Source of the DNA: Bradyrhizobium sp. RP6
GTDB lineage: Bacteria > Pseudomonadota > Alphaproteobacteria > Rhizobiales > Xanthobacteraceae
Reading direction: 5' to 3'
Length of the DNA stretch: 64,000 nt
NCBI RefSeq assembly: GCF_003837805.1
Contig: NZ_RQIT01000002.1
Span: 248,001-312,000 of the forward strand
The notes under the pieces were generated by a model. That model was not told the DNA's origin. It saw only the letters and a list, made by a program, of their open reading frames with translations, and did not search any database. The first letter of the stretch is position 1. Each line of letters starts with the position of its first letter. The translations under genes and the position numbers were made by a program. Shown here piece by piece: positions 17,785 to 26,993 of the stretch.

Positions 17785-20106
17785 CTAAGAGTCCGGCGAG
17801 CCATATCTGATGTAGTGGCTGTCATCGTAGTAATCACTTCGGTGAGCGTCGTACCTCGCCATCGACCTCATATCAGTCTTGTTGAGGACGACGCCGATCA
17901 ATGAATCGGAGATGGTCGGCGCGGTATGCAATGCATGTTGGACCACATCGATTTTCGTATGTCCCCATTCCACGACAAGAACGTAGCAGTCGATGAGCGG
18001 CGCAGTAACGCGCACATCCACCAGAGGAGAAAGTGGGGGGAAATCCACGATGACGTAATCATAGGTCTGACGCAAGCTGTCGAACAGCTTGCTTATGTTC
18101 TGGGCGGAAAGGATCTCGCTCGTGTGAAGCAGGGGTCCACGCCGAACGGCTGGCAAGAATGCGAGATTGGTTCTGGGATCGTGCCACAGCGCCTCTTCGA
18201 GGGAGCGCTTTCCGTTTGCCACCTCGAGCAATCCGAATGTAGCTTTCGGAGCCATAGCTGCGGAAAGTGAAGGGTTTCTAAGGTCGCAATCGACTACAAT
18301 AGCGCGTTTTCCGCTATGTCCGATGAGGTGAGCGAGAGAGGCTGCAACCGTTGTCTTGCCCTCATTTGGCAGTGCCGACGTGATTCCGATCACCTGGTTG
18401 GAGGCCTTCGCGGGGGTGTGGTCAATAGCAAGCTTGATCGAACGGATGGCTTCCGTGAAGCGGGAGAGCGGCATCCCGACGACAGCTCTATGAAGAGTCG
18501 GCACGTTTGAAATCGTGCGTGATCGCAGATCTTCCTCCGATTGCTGGGACCGGACTGTCGACTTCTGCGCCTTGGGCGGCGACAGCAAGGGGACGAGCGA
18601 CAGGCACGGCAGCTCCAGTGCGGTTTCCACCTGTGAAGAGGTGCGAAAAACTCTGTCCATAACGTCTCTCAGAAGGGCCAGGCCAATCCCGAGTGCAAGT
18701 CCCGCGGCCAGGCCGAAGCCCAGCACCAGGTTTGTCTTGGGTTTGCTCTTGCGCTCTGGCGGGGAGGCGGGAAAGATCACCCGTGCTTCCGCAATCGGAA
18801 ATGTCTCCTGCTGAGTCGCTCCCATCGAGTGCTGCAGAAACGCCTCATGCATGGCGCGCAGACTCTTCGCTCGGCTTTCCAGGTCCCGGATGGTCAGTTC
18901 TGCGGAGTTCGTCAGACGTGATTGTGAGACGGCCCGGGCAAGCTGCTTCTCGAGTTCCTGCTGCCGCTGTCGAGCAGCTTCCAATTCGTTCTTGCTGGCT
19001 TCGGCGAGCCTCCTGACCTCTTCGAGGATGGATGTGCGAATGTCACGGATCCGAGCCCGCAGGTTGACAACCGCCAAATGATCCCGGCCGAACCGGGTCG
19101 ACCAATCGGCCTCGCGACGTGACAATTCGAGATACTGCTGGCGCAGCGTAGTGATGATCGAGCTCTGGAGCACATCGGCGCTCGCCGCGTCAGGAGCGCT
19201 GATGGTGGATGAGCCGGCTGCGTTGGCGCGCAGAATCGCGTCGTAGCGGTTGAACTTGACCTGCGCATCGGAGGTCTGGGTTCGGGCGGCTACCAATCGG
19301 GCGTTGAGATCGTTGACGGGCTGTTCGTCAATCGATTTTCCGCCGGTCGATACGATGTTGTTCTGGGACTTATACGCGCTCACGGCGCGTTCGGCCGTCA
19401 GTGCTTGCTCATTGAGGTTCTGGAGACGTTCCTGCAACCAACTGGCTGCCGTTCGCGTCGCCTCGAATTTGGCATTCATCTGGTCGTTGATGTACGCATT
19501 GGCAACGGCATTGGCGACCTCCGCCGCGCGACCCGCATTGCTCGAACTGTAGCTGACCTCGATGATCTTGCTATATCCGACCCGGTACGCGGTGAGCCGA
19601 TTCACCAGCGCGGCAATCGCGCCTTCGTTGGGCGTGTCAGCCTTCGAATCGTGCTCTGGCTGCTGGCCACGGTTTCGAATGCGCTGCAGCAGCGAGCTGA
19701 ACGACCACCGCGAACCGGTGAGATCTGGATCGTTGGCGAGATCCAGCTGCGTTATGACTGACGCTGCAATTCCGGGCGACCTTATCATTTGCAGCTGCGT
19801 TTCGATTTGGGCCGCGTCTACGACGGGCTCCGGAAGAAGTGACTGTTGCTGAACGAATTGAGCCCGGGGATTCGACAGCAGGATTTGTACCTGAGCGGTG
19901 TAGGTGGGGGGCGCGAACCGCAGGTAGAGCAGTGCAGCAGCGAATACGAGAGCCGCGGTGACGATGATCATGAGATATCGGCGCCTCAAGAAGACGATCA
20001 CGAACTTGACGAGATCCCCGATTCCACCGCCGTTGAGTTGGTTCGACTGGGCCTGGCCGCCCAGAGTCAAACGTGTTCTGTCGGTCTGTAGATTGCTCTG
20101 AAGCAT
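17785..20106 (-). CDS. Polysaccharide co-polymerase/tyrosine autokinase (Wzc/ExoP-like)
   Basis: This is a 773-residue fusion of a Wzz-type chain-length domain and a BY-kinase. A first membrane helix lies at about 42-64, a long periplasmic region with coiled coil (around residues 350-410, ELEAARQRQQELEKQLARAV) follows, and a second membrane helix is near 480-500 (NLVLGFGLAAGLALG). The kinase domain has Walker A SALPNEGKTT (about residue 580), Walker A' AIVVDCDLRNPS and Walker B YVIVDFPP. The tail has a tyrosine cluster (YDAHRSDYYDDSHYIRY) suited to autophosphorylation. It would set polymer length together with the Wzy-like protein. No partner Wza-type exporter or tyrosine phosphatase is in the window. 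It is divergent from rfbC. Confidence 0.93.
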   Translation of the reverse strand: MLQSNLQTDRTRLTLGGQAQSNQLNGGGIGDLVKFVIVFLRRRYLMIIVTAALVFAAALLYLRFAPPTYTAQVQILLSNPRAQFVQQQSLLPEPVVDAAQIETQLQMIRSPGIAASVITQLDLANDPDLTGSRWSFSSLLQRIRNRGQQPEHDSKADTPNEGAIAALVNRLTAYRVGYSKIIEVSYSSSNAGRAAEVANAVANAYINDQMNAKFEATRTAASWLQERLQNLNEQALTAERAVSAYKSQNNIVSTGGKSIDEQPVNDLNARLVAARTQTSDAQVKFNRYDAILRANAAGSSTISAPDAASADVLQSSIITTLRQQYLELSRREADWSTRFGRDHLAVVNLRARIRDIRTSILEEVRRLAEASKNELEAARQRQQELEKQLARAVSQSRLTNSAELTIRDLESRAKSLRAMHEAFLQHSMGATQQETFPIAEARVIFPASPPERKSKPKTNLVLGFGLAAGLALGIGLALLRDVMDRVFRTSSQVETALELPCLSLVPLLSPPKAQKSTVRSQQSEEDLRSRTISNVPTLHRAVVGMPLSRFTEAIRSIKLAIDHTPAKASNQVIGITSALPNEGKTTVAASLAHLIGHSGKRAIVVDCDLRNPSLSAAMAPKATFGLLEVANGKRSLEEALWHDPRTNLAFLPAVRRGPLLHTSEILSAQNISKLFDSLRQTYDYVIVDFPPLSPLVDVRVTAPLIDCYVLVVEWGHTKIDVVQHALHTAPTISDSLIGVVLNKTDMRSMARYDAHRSDYYDDSHYIRYGSPDS

Positions 20107-20170
20107 CGGGTACCTGTCTGGTCGGGGGGCGCGCCGAATCGGTCGCCCGCGTGCGCGAGCGTTTGGTTCA

Positions 20171-20241
20171 CGGTTTATTAATTGAATATATCTGAAAAAA
20201 ATCTGATTGCCAAATTAAATGTTATTCGAGTATTAATTTGG
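20171..20241. promoter_or_regulatory. AT-rich divergent promoter island (Wzc-like / rfbC)
   Basis: The 340-nt gap between the two divergent operons contains an AT-rich core with TTTATTAATTGAATATATC, CAAATTAAATG and GAGTATTAATTTGG. It probably drives both the Wzc-like gene and the rfb operon. Imperfect repeats of ATTAATT are visible, but I cannot assign a regulator. Confidence 0.5.
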
Positions 20242-20446
20242 CGATCGTTGCGGGAAGGTGATTTTGCCAGCCTTGCCGGCGCGGTTCCTGCGCCGGAAGG
20301 CGTCCGCCGGATGTAGTTAAAGTGGGTCTGAATTGCTTGATTAATGCGTGGTCCGTCGACGCTCATGGTGAATGTGAAAAGCGCTCCGGACCTATCCGAT
20401 CATTCAACGACGGATGAGCGCTTGGGTGGTACCGGAGGACATTTTC

Positions 20447-21004
20447 ATGCTGGAAGTACGGTGTTTAGAGATCCCGGATATTAAAATGATTCATACGGAT
20501 CGACATTCCGACGCCAGGGGATATTTCTGTGAGACGTTTCGGCGATCCGCGTTCGCAGAAAAAGGGATTCTCGTCGATTTCGTTCAGGACAATCAATCCA
20601 GCTCGGACAAGGCCGGGACAGTCCGGGGCTTGCACTTCCAGCGACCGCCGTTCGCCCAGGCCAAGCTCATACGCGTGCTGAGCGGCGCGATTCTCGATGT
20701 CGTGGTCGATCTTCGGCGTTCGTCGGCGACCTTCGGAAAGCATGTAGCCGTCAAGCTGGACAGCCAAACGGGTGAGCAACTGCTTGTCCCGAAAGGCTTT
20801 GCGCACGGTTTCTGCACGCTGCAACCCGAGACCGTCGTGTTCTACAAGGTCGACCAAGTCTACGCTCCAAGCCACGACGCGGGGCTCTATTGGGCCGATC
20901 CGGCGCTCGAGATCGAGTGGCCGGTAACGACAGTTGAAGCTCAGGTGTCGCCAAAGGACAGGTCGCTGCCCGGGTTGGATCAGCTTGCAGCCGTTTTTGA
21001 GTGA
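20447..21004 (+). CDS. rfbC: dTDP-4-dehydrorhamnose 3,5-epimerase
   Basis: I start at the ATG at 20447, which has GGAGGAC 6 nt upstream; an ATG at 20414 would add 11 unlikely residues. The 185-residue cupin protein carries [11 protein letters not shown], the active-site histidine region [30 protein letters not shown] and [10 protein letters not shown]. It converts dTDP-4-keto-6-deoxyglucose to dTDP-4-keto-rhamnose. It is the first gene of an rfbC-B-D-A set that encodes the complete dTDP-L-rhamnose pathway from glucose-1-phosphate. A second, more distant epimerase lies at 33773. Confidence 0.92.
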   Translation: MLEVRCLEIPDIKMIHTDRHSDARGYFCETFRRSAFAEKGILVDFVQDNQSSSDKAGTVRGLHFQRPPFAQAKLIRVLSGAILDVVVDLRRSSATFGKHVAVKLDSQTGEQLLVPKGFAHGFCTLQPETVVFYKVDQVYAPSHDAGLYWADPALEIEWPVTTVEAQVSPKDRSLPGLDQLAAVFE

Positions 21005-21018
21005 CGGAGAGCGGTCGG

Positions 21019-22077
21019 ATGCGCGTTCTGGTGACCGGGGGAGCGGGATTTATCGGCTCTGCAGTGTGCCGCAGCCTGGTGCTGCAGAAGGGCGCTACAG
21101 TGATCAATGTCGATAAGCTGACCTATGCGGCCAACCCGGCCTCGTTGGCGCCCATCGAGGGGCTAAAGTCCTATTTGTTCGAGCAGCAGGATATCTGCGA
21201 TCGCGAAGCCATGGATTTCGTGTTCAGCACCTACCAGCCTGACGCGGTCGTTCACCTCGCAGCCGAGAGTCACGTCGACCGCTCGATCACCGGTCCGGCG
21301 GCTTTCATTGCGACGAACATCGTGGGCACCTACACGCTGTTGGAAGCAGTCAGGAAATACTATGAGGGCCTCTCGCCGCCGCGACAAAAGCGGTTTCGCT
21401 TCATTCACGTCTCGACGGACGAGGTCTACGGTTCACTCGGGCCCGCCGACTACTTCCGGGAGGAAACGCCCTACCGGCCGAGCTCGCCCTACTCGGCAAG
21501 CAAGGCAGCCTCAGATCATCTCGCGCTTGCGTGGTTCAAGACCTATGGTCTGCCGGTAATGGTATCGAATTGCTCGAACAACTACGGGCCGTTTCAGTTT
21601 CCGGAAAAACTCATCCCTTTGACGATCCTCAATGCGATCGAGCGCAGGCCGCTGCCGGTGTACGGCGACGGTCGAAACGTACGCGACTGGCTGCATGTTG
21701 AAGATCATGCGGCAGGTCTGATCACGCTTCTGTTGGAAGGCAAGCCCGGCGAAAAGTACAATTTCGGCGGCGATAGCGAACGCTCCAACCTCGACGTCGT
21801 CACCCAGATCTGCGACGTCGTCGACAGGCTGTATCCCGGTCCGGCAACGAGACGATCGATGATTACTTTCGTGCCAGATCGTCCGGGACACGACATCCGC
21901 TACGCGATTGACGCATCGAAGGCTCGTCGTGAGCTTGGCTGGCAGCCCACGAGGACGTTCGAGCAGGGGCTGGCCGAAACCGTCGCATGGTATCTCAAGA
22001 GCCGCTCGTGGTGGGAGCATGCCCGCAGCGGGATCTATGACGGCTCGCGTCTGGGGCTCCTTGCTACACAACATTGA
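21019..22077 (+). CDS. rfbB: dTDP-glucose 4,6-dehydratase
   Basis: The protein has 352 residues from the ATG at 21019; a GTG at 21001 overlapping the rfbC stop is an alternative. This extended SDR shows [10 protein letters not shown] at the N-terminus, [21 protein letters not shown] and the catalytic [24 protein letters not shown] and [11 protein letters not shown] complete the family pattern. It oxidises, dehydrates and reduces dTDP-glucose to dTDP-4-keto-6-deoxyglucose in the cytoplasm. The gene follows rfbC by about 14 nt and precedes rfbD by 8 nt. Confidence 0.94.
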   Translation: MRVLVTGGAGFIGSAVCRSLVLQKGATVINVDKLTYAANPASLAPIEGLKSYLFEQQDICDREAMDFVFSTYQPDAVVHLAAESHVDRSITGPAAFIATNIVGTYTLLEAVRKYYEGLSPPRQKRFRFIHVSTDEVYGSLGPADYFREETPYRPSSPYSASKAASDHLALAWFKTYGLPVMVSNCSNNYGPFQFPEKLIPLTILNAIERRPLPVYGDGRNVRDWLHVEDHAAGLITLLLEGKPGEKYNFGGDSERSNLDVVTQICDVVDRLYPGPATRRSMITFVPDRPGHDIRYAIDASKARRELGWQPTRTFEQGLAETVAWYLKSRSWWEHARSGIYDGSRLGLLATQH

Positions 22078-22085
22078 GGCTGCAA

Positions 22086-23072
22086 ATGACCGAAAGGCCC
22101 GTTTTGATTGCTGGTCGCAATGGTCAGTTGGCAAGGTGTCTTCATGACCTCGCGGTGCTGCACAGCATGCCCGTGGTCGCTCTTGGACGCGCCGAATTCA
22201 ATCTGGAGGCTCATGGGGAGCTCCGCCAAACGATCGATCCGCTCGCACCGTCCGTGATCATCAACGCGGCCGCCTACACGGCGGTGGACCTGGCAGAATC
22301 GGAAGTAGCAAGAGCGTTCAACATCAATCGCGACGCAGCGGCTGCGTTGGCGGATGTTGCATGGCAAATGAATATCCCGTTCATCCACATCTCAACCGAC
22401 TATGTCTTCGACGGCACAAAGTCGGAGGCCTACGAGGAGAGCGACGTTCCTGCGCCATTGAATGTGTACGGCGCGTCGAAGTTGGCCGGCGAGGCTGCCG
22501 TTCTGGCTGCTCACCCGCTCGCAACTGTAATTCGCACGTCCTGGGTATATAGTCCCTATGGCAACAACTTCGTTCGGACGATGCTGCGGCTCCGTGAAGC
22601 GCAGCCGATCGTCAGAGTCGTCCATGATCAATACGGAAATCCAACATCCGCGCTCGACCTTGCCTCGGCGATCCTTCAGCTCTCGGGACGGCTGCTGACC
22701 CACGATCGTAGAGCCATGGCCGGCATTTTTCATCTTGCTGGACAAGGTGAGACGACCTGGCATGGCTTCGCCGAAGCGATTTTCGACTTGCTCGCTCATC
22801 GAGGAGTTCGGGTGCCGCAGCTCGAGGCCATCACGAGCGAGCAGTACCAGACGGCCGCGCGACGGCCGCGGAATTCGCGCCTCGATTCGTCCAGGGCCGA
22901 ACGCGTCCTGGGCATTCGATTACCGTCATGGCGTTGCTCTCTCGAAACCTGTCTCGACCAACTCGTGGAAGGTGGAATCGATGCTGAAAGGAATAGTGCT
23001 GGCTGGCGGCAGCGGAACTCGACTGTATCCAATCACGAGAGCGGTCAGCAAGCAGCTACTGCCGATCTATGA
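22086..23072 (+). CDS. rfbD: dTDP-4-dehydrorhamnose reductase
   Basis: The SDR of 328 residues starts at ATG 22086. The N-terminal [14 protein letters not shown] has the RfbD-type G-x-x-G-Q-L motif. [20 protein letters not shown] and the catalytic YGASKLAGE follow, then [18 protein letters not shown]. It makes dTDP-L-rhamnose with NADPH. The usual C-terminus would be near the CLDQLVEGG segment. Here the frame continues about 30 more residues and overlaps rfbA by 92 nt, an unusually long overlap. The tail (from DAERNSAGW onward) looks like out-of-frame rfbA sequence and not a real domain. Confidence 0.92.
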   Translation: MTERPVLIAGRNGQLARCLHDLAVLHSMPVVALGRAEFNLEAHGELRQTIDPLAPSVIINAAAYTAVDLAESEVARAFNINRDAAAALADVAWQMNIPFIHISTDYVFDGTKSEAYEESDVPAPLNVYGASKLAGEAAVLAAHPLATVIRTSWVYSPYGNNFVRTMLRLREAQPIVRVVHDQYGNPTSALDLASAILQLSGRLLTHDRRAMAGIFHLAGQGETTWHGFAEAIFDLLAHRGVRVPQLEAITSEQYQTAARRPRNSRLDSSRAERVLGIRLPSWRCSLETCLDQLVEGGIDAERNSAGWRQRNSTVSNHESGQQAATADL

Positions 23073-23856
23073 CAAGCCGATGATCTACTATCCGTTGTCA
23101 ACGCTGATGTTGGCAGGCGTGCGCGAGATTCTGATCATAACCACGCCTTCAGATCGGTGTCAGTTCGAGCGCTTGCTGGGGGACGGGAGTCAATGGGGGG
23201 TCAGGCTCAGCTATGCGGAGCAGCCCCGACCCGCGGGTCTTGCGGATGCGTTCATTGTTGGCGCCGACTTTATCGGGAACGATCGCGTTGCGATGGTGCT
23301 TGGAGACAACATCTTCTTTGGCGACGGCCTGAGCGAGCTACTCACAAGGGCCGCCGAGCGTGAGGAAGGTGCAACCGTCTTCGCCTACCATGTACGAGAC
23401 CCGGAGAGATACGGAGTCGTGACGTTCGACGAGGGCGATAGCCCACTGCGAATCGAGGAAAAGCCGAGGCAGCCGAGCTCGAACTGGGCGATCACAGGCC
23501 TCTACTTCTTCGACAACAACGTCGTACGTTATGCGCGGCGCATCGAGCCGTCGCCGCGCGGCGAACTCGAGATCACCGATCTGCAGATGCGGTATCTTTC
23601 GGCCAAGGCGCTTCATGTCGAGCGGATGGGGCGGGGTTTCGCCTGGCTGGATACGGGGACAGTGGAGTCGCTCATCGATGCGGCGATGTTCGTGCAGACG
23701 CTCGAGAAGCGTCAGGGGATGAAGGTTGCTTGTCTCGAGGAAATTGCGTTGAGGCAGGGCTTCATCGACCGCGACCAGCTCGAAGAGTTGGCGCGGCCGT
23801 TGGAGAAGAGTGGCTACGGTCAGTATTTGCGCGAGATCGGGTCTCTCGTGACTTGA
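22981..23856 (+). CDS. rfbA: Glucose-1-phosphate thymidylyltransferase
   Basis: I start at the ATG at 22981 ([17 protein letters not shown]), giving 291 residues, the usual family length. Motifs are the nucleotide-binding [44 protein letters not shown] and [10 protein letters not shown]. It makes dTDP-glucose from dTTP and glucose-1-phosphate and so feeds RfbB. Its start lies inside the extended 3' end of rfbD, so expression may depend on translation of rfbD. Confidence 0.94.
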   Translation: MLKGIVLAGGSGTRLYPITRAVSKQLLPIYDKPMIYYPLSTLMLAGVREILIITTPSDRCQFERLLGDGSQWGVRLSYAEQPRPAGLADAFIVGADFIGNDRVAMVLGDNIFFGDGLSELLTRAAEREEGATVFAYHVRDPERYGVVTFDEGDSPLRIEEKPRQPSSNWAITGLYFFDNNVVRYARRIEPSPRGELEITDLQMRYLSAKALHVERMGRGFAWLDTGTVESLIDAAMFVQTLEKRQGMKVACLEEIALRQGFIDRDQLEELARPLEKSGYGQYLREIGSLVT

Positions 23857-23910
23857 GGACCGGGCTGAATCGTCCGCAGCCGTCGAAACGAGTTAACTCA
23901 TGGTTCTTCG

Positions 23911-25080
23911 ATGAACATCAGCCCTATCAAGAGCGGGACTTTGATGCCCGATTTTTCGCAGAATTCCCCGCTGGTGCGCTATGCGCTCAGAGGATTGGAG
24001 CGGTGCTGGCTACCTGAACACGGCTGCTGGTCGCATATCTACCATCTGGACGGACGGGCTTCGCCAAACGAGTCCTTGCGTCGCAGCGATGTGTTCTACA
24101 CGCTTAACGTTCTGCTCGGAATGTCGAGGATCAGGGACGTTCCCGAGGGCATCAATCTATCGGAAACATTCTATCGGAATGCGGTCGAGCTCACGGCCCT
24201 TTCGGTACCAAAATATGCACTGGGAATGGCACTTTGGGCTTCCGCAGAACTCGAGTTCGAGCTACCCGAGCAGGTGAGGCGCGAAGTGAAGGCGCTCTTG
24301 AGCGATCAGTCTGAATGGGAGTCGTTTCGGGCCCAGGATTTGGGTATGCTGTTGACGGGCGTGGTGGCTCGGGCCAGGGCCGGCGACAAGGAGTGGGGGC
24401 GTTTCGTCGCTCCGCTGTATCGCTTTCTCGAGGGGCGATTCTACAGCGGATCAGGGCTGTTCTTCGACGCAGCATCGGGATTTCGGCGGCGCTTCGCTTC
24501 GTTCGCCACGCAAATCTATCTCTCAATTGCGTGCTATCACTATGGCGAATTCGCAGGCGAGGCATCCGCGCTCGCCAACGCGGATGCCTGCGTACGCAAA
24601 TTGATTGCGCTTCAAGGACCCGACGGCGAGTGGCCTTGGTTTTTCGATGCGGCCGCGGGCCGCGTGCTTGATTTCTATGAAGTCTACTCGGTGCACCAGT
24701 ATGGCATGGCTCCGGCGCTGCTGGAGTGGGCGGAGCGCTATCGAGTTCCAGGGGCGCGGAATGCCTTGATCAAGGGATTTAATTGGGTCCTGGGCAAGAA
24801 CCAGCTTCGTCGCTCGATGCTGGTGCCCGATCTCGGGCTGTCCATCCGCTCTCAGATTCGAAAGCAAGAGCTGACGACGAGAGTGCCGAGGATGTTGCGT
24901 GCAATCAAGAATGCCTACTCCGGACGCGACGCCGTGCTAATGGAAAGTTCCGGTGTTGGACTTCGGCTGGAATGCCGTAGCTACGAACTGGGTTGGATAT
25001 TGTGGTCGTTTGGCCAGCGAGCTGACCTGCTCGAACTGACCCACAACGCGGCCTTTGGCAAGATGCCCGTACCGGCCTGA
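23911..25080 (+). CDS. Uncharacterised protein, likely alpha/alpha-toroid fold
   Basis: This 389-residue soluble protein belongs to no family that I can name. It is mostly helical and has aromatic-rich segments typical of (alpha/alpha)6 barrels: GCWSHIYHLDGRASPNESL near residue 33, SDVFYTLNVLLGMSR, LIALQGPDGEWPWFFDAA near 230 and YEVYSVHQYGMAPALLEWA. The motif Q-G-P-D-G-x-W-x-W resembles the Q-x-x-D-G-x-W repeat of terpene cyclase or glycan epimerase/lyase toroids. There is no signal peptide, so a cytoplasmic site is likely. It directly follows the rfb genes and converges on a glycosyltransferase, so a role in making or modifying the polysaccharide is likely. An alternative start is ATG 23944. 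Confidence 0.7.
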   Translation: MNISPIKSGTLMPDFSQNSPLVRYALRGLERCWLPEHGCWSHIYHLDGRASPNESLRRSDVFYTLNVLLGMSRIRDVPEGINLSETFYRNAVELTALSVPKYALGMALWASAELEFELPEQVRREVKALLSDQSEWESFRAQDLGMLLTGVVARARAGDKEWGRFVAPLYRFLEGRFYSGSGLFFDAASGFRRRFASFATQIYLSIACYHYGEFAGEASALANADACVRKLIALQGPDGEWPWFFDAAAGRVLDFYEVYSVHQYGMAPALLEWAERYRVPGARNALIKGFNWVLGKNQLRRSMLVPDLGLSIRSQIRKQELTTRVPRMLRAIKNAYSGRDAVLMESSGVGLRLECRSYELGWILWSFGQRADLLELTHNAAFGKMPVPA

Positions 25081-25101
25081 CGCCGCGCCACGAATGTTGT
25101 G

Positions 25102-26007
25102 CTAGCGATTCCAGGCGACGGCTCGCCGATTGCGCAGCAAGGACAGCATCGTGATAGCCCGATGCATTCTTACGGCGCACATGACTGCGATAGCCTTGGT
25201 CCGGGCTCCGATGCCGGAGAGCCGGTCGCTGGCCAGGATGGTGATGATGCCCGGAGCGGGCGAGGCCAGGACAAGTATGGCCTGCGCAATCCAGCGCACT
25301 CTCCATGCCGGCTTGCCGTCGGCCATGTTGCGGTAGTGCAGGAGCTGCCGGTCCCACTTGACATATAGCTCCCGGAGAGAGCTCCTTGCCGGGTGGAAGA
25401 CGATCATTTCCGGGATGTACCGAAATCGAAGCCCGGCACGCTGCGCGCGTTGTCCCCACTCCATGTCCTCCGCCACGTCGATCCCTGCGAACGGGCCGAC
25501 GGAATGGAAATCCCGACGAAACATCGCCATGTTGCCGGTGCCGCAATAGCCGTCGCGCTCGATATAGAGCTTGAAGCGATAGGCGAAGACGCTCTCGTAG
25601 GCCGCGATGGCGTCCAGGTGTGGCTTTGCGTCCCGCCAGATGCGGACGTCTCCACCGAGCACTGTCCCTAGCGGGAGCGAATGCAGTGAGCGCCATACGC
25701 TGCTCAGCCAATCCGGATGTGCCCTGCAATCGGCGTCGATGAAGGCGAGCACCTCGCCGCTCCCGGCAGCAACTCCGGTGTTGCGCGCCGGGCCTGGCCC
25801 GGGCCGCGCCTCGCACAACAGTCGTACGCCCGGATATTGAGCGACGACGTCGGTCGGCAAGGTTACGGAGCCGTTGTCAACGACGACGACCTCGAACCAA
25901 TCCCGGGGAATGCTCTGCGCATCGAGACTCGCCAGGCAAGTCTTCAGGGCGCCGGGCTGATTTAAATGTGGAACAACGACCGAGATCCGTCTGTGTTTAA
26001 TCGTCAT
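25102..26007 (-). CDS. Family 2 glycosyltransferase
   Basis: The 301-residue protein has an N-terminal GT-A domain: ISVVVPHLNQPG, VVVVDNGS, GPGPARNTGVAAG and the metal-binding AFIDADCRAHP. GIDVAEDMEWGQRAQRAG supplies the E-D-x-x-x-G-x-R motif. Two hydrophobic stretches near the C-terminus (AQAILVLASPAPGIITIL) suggest membrane attachment. It adds one sugar to the lipid-linked repeat unit; donor and linkage are unknown. It is convergent with the toroid-like gene and divergent from wecG across an AT-rich island. Confidence 0.88.
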   Translation of the reverse strand: MTIKHRRISVVVPHLNQPGALKTCLASLDAQSIPRDWFEVVVVDNGSVTLPTDVVAQYPGVRLLCEARPGPGPARNTGVAAGSGEVLAFIDADCRAHPDWLSSVWRSLHSLPLGTVLGGDVRIWRDAKPHLDAIAAYESVFAYRFKLYIERDGYCGTGNMAMFRRDFHSVGPFAGIDVAEDMEWGQRAQRAGLRFRYIPEMIVFHPARSSLRELYVKWDRQLLHYRNMADGKPAWRVRWIAQAILVLASPAPGIITILASDRLSGIGARTKAIAVMCAVRMHRAITMLSLLRNRRAVAWNR

Positions 26008-26065
26008 TTAATTCTCTCCGTCGTCGGTGGCTGCGCCTCGGCGGTCGACGCGCGCCGTCTGCCCT

Positions 26066-26150
26066 GTATTTAAGCTAAAATATAATATCAATATAACTTG
26101 CAAATAAAATCGTGGGCATTATTATCGAGATATTATTTAAGTTCAATTGG
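26066..26150. promoter_or_regulatory. AT-rich divergent promoter island (GT2 / wecG)
   Basis: AAGCTAAAATATAATATCAA, CAAATAAAATCG and GATATTATTTAAGTTC fill the gap between the divergent GT2 and WecG-type genes. A promoter in both directions is likely. Confidence 0.5.
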
Positions 26151-26195
26151 AAGGCTATATTTCGCTGAAGGCGAATTTCGGCCGGGGAGGAACCC

Positions 26196-26990
26196 ATGCG
26201 TGCCTACTTTCTAGGGTGCCCCATCGATATCTTGACCATGGCAGAAACCGTCGACCTCGCGCGCAAGGCCATGCGAAACCGTCAACGTCTGCAGCATGTG
26301 GCCCTCAACGTCGCGAAGCTCGTCAACATGCGCTCCGATCCGGCGCTTGCCGCCGATGTCGCCAGCAGCGACATCGTCGGAATCGACGGCATGGGTATCC
26401 TTTGGGGAGCGCGAGCGCTCGGTCTCCCGGCAACGTCGCGAGTGACCGGCGTGGATCTGCTCACCGAGTTGCTCAAGGTGTGCGCGCAAGACGGTCTCCG
26501 ACCGTATTTTCTCGGAGCCACACCTGCCGTCGTGCAACAGGCGGCGCAGCGTGTCCGGGACGAGCACCCCTCGCTTGTCTTTGCCGGGATCAAGCACGGG
26601 TATTTTTCCAGCGAGCAGGAGACCGAGGTCGTCCGCGATATTCGGTCCAGTGGCGCCGATTGCCTGTTCATCGGCATGCCCACGCCGCGGAAGGAGCGCT
26701 TTCTTGCGGCTCACCGCGACGAGCTCGGCGTCCCATTCATCATGGGCGTGGGTGGCGGGTTTGACGTTCTCGCGGGCTCGGTGCTGCGAGCTCCCATTCA
26801 CATGCAGCAATTCGGCCTCGAATGGCTGTATCGCATCTATCAGGAGCCCAGACGGATGTGGTGGCGGTATGTCAGGACGAACACGCTATTTGCGGGAATC
26901 TTGACGCAAGCCTTCGCGCGGCAGGCGTTTCGACGGGCGCCCGGCATGTACAGTGTGCTGCCCCCCGGGGCAGGCCGGATCGGAGGGTGA
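26196..26990 (+). CDS. WecG/TagA/CpsF family glycosyltransferase
   Basis: The 264-residue protein has a strong ribosome binding site (GGGGAGGAACCC) before the ATG at 26196. Family motifs are LNVAKLVNMRSDP, DGMGILWGAR, RVTGVDLLTELL, FIGMPTPRKERF and MGVGGGFDVLAG. WecG transfers ManNAcA to the lipid intermediate in enterobacterial common antigen, and TagA transfers ManNAc. The two following genes make UDP-ManNAcA, so ManNAcA is the likely donor here (inference from context). The gene ends 3 nt before wecB. Confidence 0.9.
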   Translation: MRAYFLGCPIDILTMAETVDLARKAMRNRQRLQHVALNVAKLVNMRSDPALAADVASSDIVGIDGMGILWGARALGLPATSRVTGVDLLTELLKVCAQDGLRPYFLGATPAVVQQAAQRVRDEHPSLVFAGIKHGYFSSEQETEVVRDIRSSGADCLFIGMPTPRKERFLAAHRDELGVPFIMGVGGGFDVLAGSVLRAPIHMQQFGLEWLYRIYQEPRRMWWRYVRTNTLFAGILTQAFARQAFRRAPGMYSVLPPGAGRIGG

Positions 26991-26993
26991 GAC

